Positions 6,141-7,088 of a DNA stretch of 7,088 bases are shown one piece after another. Below the pieces are notes generated by a model, which was not told the origin of the DNA, searched no databases, and was given only the letters and a program-made list of their open reading frames with translations. Location: assembly GCA_929200515.1 (NCBI GenBank), contig CAKNAD010000155.1:1-7088 (forward strand). The letters are read 5' to 3'. How positions within the stretch are numbered: position 1 is the stretch's first letter; every line of letters begins with the position of its first letter. Both the position numbers and the translations under genes were made by a program. Source of the DNA: Candidatus Gorgonimonas leptogorgiae. GTDB taxonomy: Bacteria; Pseudomonadota; Gammaproteobacteria; Pseudomonadales; Endozoicomonadaceae.

Positions 6141-6230
6141 TATGTTCCCCTCTGCGTGGGGATGAACCGCATTTTATTTCTGTGGTAATTTATATGATGA
6201 TTAGTTCCCCACATCTGTGGGGATGAACCG
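6141..6230 (+). CRISPR. Mini-CRISPR: two degenerate repeats and one 32-nt spacer, opposite to the cas genes
   Basis: Two repeat copies lie at 6141-6169 and 6202-6230, flanking a spacer at 6170-6201 of exactly 32 nt, the I-E length. They read on the plus strand, whereas the main array reads on the minus strand. The right copy matches the main repeat at 27 of 29 positions; only the first two bases (TA instead of GT) differ. The left copy is more worn: its stem centre is TCTGCGT instead of ACATCTGT, one base shorter, leaving a 4-bp CCCC/GGGG stem plus a mismatch. Both keep the 8-nt handle ATGAACCG and the GGGG just before it, so Cas6e processing could still produce one complete crRNA. The transcript would continue antisense to the cas3 3' end; no terminator is visible. 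It could be an ordinary remnant array, or a CreA/CreR-type guide used for regulation. Confidence 0.88.
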
Positions 6231-6249
6231 AATTGCTAACTGGCAGGAG

Positions 6250-7088
6250 TTATTTGGTACGACTAAATCCTAAGGATGTACTGTAGTTATAGGTGGTTTG
6301 TTGGTAGGTGCACTGATAACCTGTTGTGGTTTTATTCATAGTTAGCCAAATATATTCGTGTTCGTCTTCTTGGAGTGATTGCCCTGCACTTGTACTTAAA
6401 TTCCAATAAGATGGCACAGTAACACTATTTAAGCTAAGTTTCTCAAATTTAAAGCTCTTGTTGTTCTTACCCTGAAGACTGCTAATTAAAGTTCCATCTA
6501 ACAAAACCTCGCTTCCGTTGTGATTAATAACTTTCGGCACAACGGTTAAACTCATTTCACTATCACGGGTTAAGACGGCAACATTGCTGTCGGTATCAGT
6601 AAATGCATTTATTTTTCGTAAAACCATATAACGCGCCTTGCATCTTTGTACTTCTTGTTCGATTATAAATTCTTTATGCGATTTTATAATTGCATCTGGT
6701 TCATTGCCCCAATTATCTTGTTGATACACTGCTTCAATCCATTCTCTATAAGCAACAGGGAAATTAATTATATTATTAGATGTTTCTAGTAATTGCTGAG
6801 TACGCCATAAAATACGAGCTGAACCATATATTAATTCATGTGATTTATATTCAATATCTTGAGGAATTAAAATAGTGCATAAAGGCTTCTCAAAACCAAG
6901 TAATCGTAATATATAATGTCGGTGTAGTCTACCCAAGCGCTGAAAGAGTAAATCAACAGGACAAAGTTGGGTAATCATCCAGTCAACATCTGCATCAATA
7001 GAACACTCAAAAACTTGGGTACTAACTAAAATATATCCTTTATCTCGGACACTATCCTTACCAAATATTTCTAGCACCTTGCTTTCTA
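6250..7088 (-). CDS. cas3: Cas3 helicase-nuclease, C-terminal part (5' end beyond right edge)
   Basis: Cas3 is recruited by Cas8e to the R-loop, nicks the displaced strand with its HD domain and then translocates along and shreds the DNA with its superfamily 2 helicase. Only about the last 279 residues are in the window; the frame is open to the right edge, so the GTG at 7075-7077 is internal and not a start. The fragment begins in the second RecA-like domain. Helicase motif V is visible as STQVFECSIDADVDW (about 7023 leftward), and motif VI as QRLGRLHRH with its arginine finger region. The accessory C-terminal domain follows, with the Cas3-typical IYGSARILWRTQQ-like stretch and LTRDSEMSL. 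The gene ends FSRTK at a TAA at 6250. The HD domain and motifs I-IV lie outside. It is co-directional with the Cascade operon but separated by the mini-CRISPR region. Confidence 0.95.
   Translation of the reverse strand, partial: ESKVLEIFGKDSVRDKGYILVSTQVFECSIDADVDWMITQLCPVDLLFQRLGRLHRHYILRLLGFEKPLCTILIPQDIEYKSHELIYGSARILWRTQQLLETSNNIINFPVAYREWIEAVYQQDNWGNEPDAIIKSHKEFIIEQEVQRCKARYMVLRKINAFTDTDSNVAVLTRDSEMSLTVVPKVINHNGSEVLLDGTLISSLQGKNNKSFKFEKLSLNSVTVPSYWNLSTSAGQSLQEDEHEYIWLTMNKTTTGYQCTYQQTTYNYSTSLGFSRTK

Noticed and set aside
6113..6226. A 37-codon plus-strand ORF running through both mini-CRISPR repeats.
   Set aside because: Its start overlaps the -10 box, it has no close ribosome binding site, and most of its codons are repeat or spacer sequence; it is a by-product of the CRISPR unit.
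6603..6637. An ATG PAM followed by CATTT within cas3 matches 8 of the first 10 positions of the mini-CRISPR spacer.
   Set aside because: Position 7 of the seed is mismatched and the remainder is near random. One such hit in about 7 kb of AT-rich sequence read on both strands is expected by chance, and it is inside a coding region, not a promoter.
7075..7077. GTG as the start of a 275-residue protein.
   Set aside because: The frame remains open to the right edge and the protein begins in the middle of the Cas3 helicase domain, so this is an internal valine codon of a gene cut by the window edge.

Overview
The window holds almost all of a type I-E (E. coli-like) CRISPR-Cas locus on the minus strand. 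It comes from an AT-rich bacterium, most likely a gammaproteobacterium. The assignment to I-E rests on gene content and order, close family-level resemblance to the E. coli K-12 Cas proteins (compared from memory), 29-bp repeats, 32-bp spacers and the ATGAACCG crRNA handle. The genus cannot be named from the sequence.

Read right to left, in the direction of transcription, the layout is as follows. The 3' part of cas3 enters from the right edge (6250-7088). A 295-bp AT-rich intergenic region follows (5955-6249). Next is a compact operon: cas8e (cse1), cse2, cas7e, cas5e, cas6e, cas1, cas2. Then comes an AT-rich leader (160-254), and the leader-proximal end of the main CRISPR array (three repeats, two complete spacers) runs off the left edge. 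Gaps between operon genes are 1-5 bp, except 27 bp before cas1, and most ribosome binding sites lie inside the end of the preceding gene. Catalytic or signature residues are present in Cas1, Cas6e, Cas8e and Cas3, so the system looks intact as far as it can be seen.

Together the genes form a full adaptation-expression-interference pathway. Cas1-Cas2 insert spacers at the leader-repeat junction. Cas6e cuts pre-crRNA. Cas8e, Cse2, Cas7e, Cas5e and Cas6e form Cascade, and Cas3 degrades DNA bound by Cascade.

The most unusual part is the cas3-cas8e intergenic region. It contains a second, minimal CRISPR: two partly degenerate repeats around exactly one 32-nt spacer (6141-6230), oriented opposite to the cas genes. 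A TATAAT box lies 26 bp upstream of it, centred in a near-perfect 27-bp palindrome, and further left are two 16-bp direct repeats and a candidate promoter for the Cascade operon. This resembles the non-canonical guide loci known as CreA or CreR, in which a degenerate mini-CRISPR directs Cascade to repress a toxin gene or the cas genes themselves. No convincing target of its spacer is visible in the window, so a regulatory role is a hypothesis. A roughly 44-residue enlargement of the Cas7e helical region is a second oddity.
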